Assembly: GCA_023393485.1 (NCBI GenBank)
Contig: JAEWLD010000196.1
Span: forward strand, 1-5,238
Direction of reading: 5' to 3'
Origin: Bacteroidota bacterium
GTDB lineage: Bacteria; Bacteroidota; Bacteroidia; Flavobacteriales; Flavobacteriaceae
DNA length: 5,238 nt
Shown: positions 4,164 through 5,238 of the stretch, piece by piece
How positions within the stretch are numbered: position 1 is the stretch's first letter
Layout of the letters: every line of letters starts with the position of its first letter
Program-made: the position numbers and the translations under genes
Notes under the pieces: model-generated
What the model saw: only the letters and a program-made list of their open reading frames with translations
Databases searched by the model: none
What the model was told of the DNA's origin: nothing

Positions 4164-5238
4164 ATGTCTCAAAAGTTCGACGCAATCCGTCCGTTTTACG
4201 ATGCTGAAGTGAACGACGCCATCAAGGCCTCGCTAAACCACCCGATGATGAAGGCGTTGATGGAATTTACATTTCCGGGCGTCGACGATGAAGTATGGAA
4301 AGAGCAGCTGCGGCGCACGTACTCGATCCGCGATTTCCAGATCAATTTCATCTATCGCGCTTTGATGAAAGTTCTCGAGAAAACGTCTGACGGCCTGACG
4401 ACATCGGGTTTTGAAAAACTCGAAAAAAATACGGCTTACCTCTTTATTTCAAATCATCGCGATATCATCCTCGACACTTCGCTGATCAACGCCAGCCTGT
4501 TTGACCACGGCCTGGTGATGACCGCATCGGCTATTGGCGACAACCTCGTCCAGCGGAATTTCCTTCACACATTGTCAAGGCTCAACCGCAACTTTTTGGT
4601 CCAGCGAAGCCTTTCGCCGCGTGAATTGCTGATGAGTTCCAAGCTGATGTCTGAATACATTTGCCGACTGCTGCGCCGCGAGAACCGTTCGGTCTGGATT
4701 GCCCAGCGCGAAGGCCGGACCAAAGACGGCAACGATGAAACCCAGCAAGGCGTTCTCAAAATGCTTGCGATGGGAAGCGATGAGGAAAATTTGATGAAAT
4801 ACTTCAAAAAAATCAAGATCGTTCCGGTTTCGATTTCGTATGAATACGATCCGACCGATGCGCTCAAAATGCCCCGTTTGCTGGCCGAAGCCAAGCAGGA
4901 GATTTACAAGAAGGAGAAAAACGAGGATTTCATCACGCTGATGAGCGGCATCATGGGGCAGAAAAAACGCATCCACATCCACGTTGGCGACATTCTCAAC
5001 AAAGAGCTCGATGCGATCGAGGCTGAAAACGACAACACAAACAAGCAAATCCAGGCGCTTGCACAAGTCATTGACGATTCGGTTTTGACCAACTATCATT
5101 TGTGGCCAACGAATTACATCGCTTACGACCTGCTCCACAAAACCGATAAGTTCGCAGACAAATATACCGAAGCCGAAAAATCCCTTTTCGAGCGCAGGCT
5201 TGAAATGCGGATCGATGAAGACAATCCCGTTGCAGTCC
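4164..5238 (+). CDS. PlsC-like glycerol-phosphate acyltransferase family protein (3'-truncated)
   Basis: The frame starts at ATG 4164 (MSQKFDAIRP) and is open to the window end, giving 358 residues with the C-terminus missing. The acyltransferase core starts around residue 80. LFISNHRDIILDTSL (93-107) is the catalytic-His block (His98), NRNFLVQRS (141-149) is in the place of the acyltransferase motif around a conserved Arg, WIAQREGRTKDGND (178-191) carries the EGR that binds the phosphate of the acceptor, and KIVPVSISYEYDP (218-230) is the proline motif. Such enzymes transfer acyl chains from acyl-CoA or acyl-ACP to glycerol-3-phosphate or lysophosphatidic acid at the inner membrane. The spacing is HX5D (His98, Asp104) instead of the usual HX4D, and the protein is longer than typical PlsC, with a charged helical N-terminus and a long tail after residue 235. 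No clear transmembrane segment is visible. Substrate position (sn-1 or sn-2) is not decided. It follows the TatD-family gene by 59 bp and may be co-transcribed. Confidence 0.88.
   Translation, partial: MSQKFDAIRPFYDAEVNDAIKASLNHPMMKALMEFTFPGVDDEVWKEQLRRTYSIRDFQINFIYRALMKVLEKTSDGLTTSGFEKLEKNTAYLFISNHRDIILDTSLINASLFDHGLVMTASAIGDNLVQRNFLHTLSRLNRNFLVQRSLSPRELLMSSKLMSEYICRLLRRENRSVWIAQREGRTKDGNDETQQGVLKMLAMGSDEENLMKYFKKIKIVPVSISYEYDPTDALKMPRLLAEAKQEIYKKEKNEDFITLMSGIMGQKKRIHIHVGDILNKELDAIEAENDNTNKQIQALAQVIDDSVLTNYHLWPTNYIAYDLLHKTDKFADKYTEAEKSLFERRLEMRIDEDNPVAV

Noticed and set aside
4575..5138. 187-residue minus-strand open frame inside the acyltransferase gene
   Set aside because: It is antisense to a motif-bearing, uninterrupted plus-strand gene that runs off the window end. 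Its Val/Phe/Asp-rich translation matches no family.

Overview
The window looks like a chromosomal stretch from a Bacteroidota species, most likely a Flavobacteriia member. The support is of several kinds: a DUF4476 protein, a lipoprotein with a CSKDD start that fits the surface-export signal of this phylum, remains of a type IX secretion (T9SS) C-terminal sorting domain, promoters of the TTTG-N19-TAnnTTTG type, A/T-rich start contexts without Shine-Dalgarno sequences, and short GC-stem terminators with long U tracts. Base composition is near balanced, higher than in many Flavobacterium genomes. No mobile element, CRISPR array, tRNA or rRNA was seen.

Layout. Positions 1-639 (+) hold the C-terminal catalytic half of the E2 subunit of 2-oxoglutarate dehydrogenase (sucB/odhB), closed by a strong intrinsic terminator. 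Positions 640-1218 carry no intact gene, but the minus strand at about 717-1020 holds a decayed T9SS sorting domain broken by several small indels. Then come three minus-strand genes that appear to be separate transcription units, each with its own terminator: a secreted DUF4476 protein with two Thr/Ser runs (1219-2154), a small lipoprotein (2308-2736) and a retropepsin-like aspartic protease (2822-3262). A 71-bp divergent spacer leads to two plus-strand genes, a TatD-family metal-dependent hydrolase (3334-4104) and a PlsC-like acyltransferase (4164 to the window end, cut off).

How the genes relate. They do not form one pathway. sucB belongs to the TCA cycle. The DUF4476 protein and the lipoprotein are envelope proteins of unknown role. 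The protease and TatD protein are probably cytoplasmic, and the acyltransferase probably acts in membrane lipid synthesis. tatD and the acyltransferase gene are co-directional, 59 bp apart and could be co-transcribed. I see no convincing undescribed system. The most interesting item is the fragmented T9SS domain in the apparent gap; the rest is ordinary core and envelope gene content with some useful regulatory detail.
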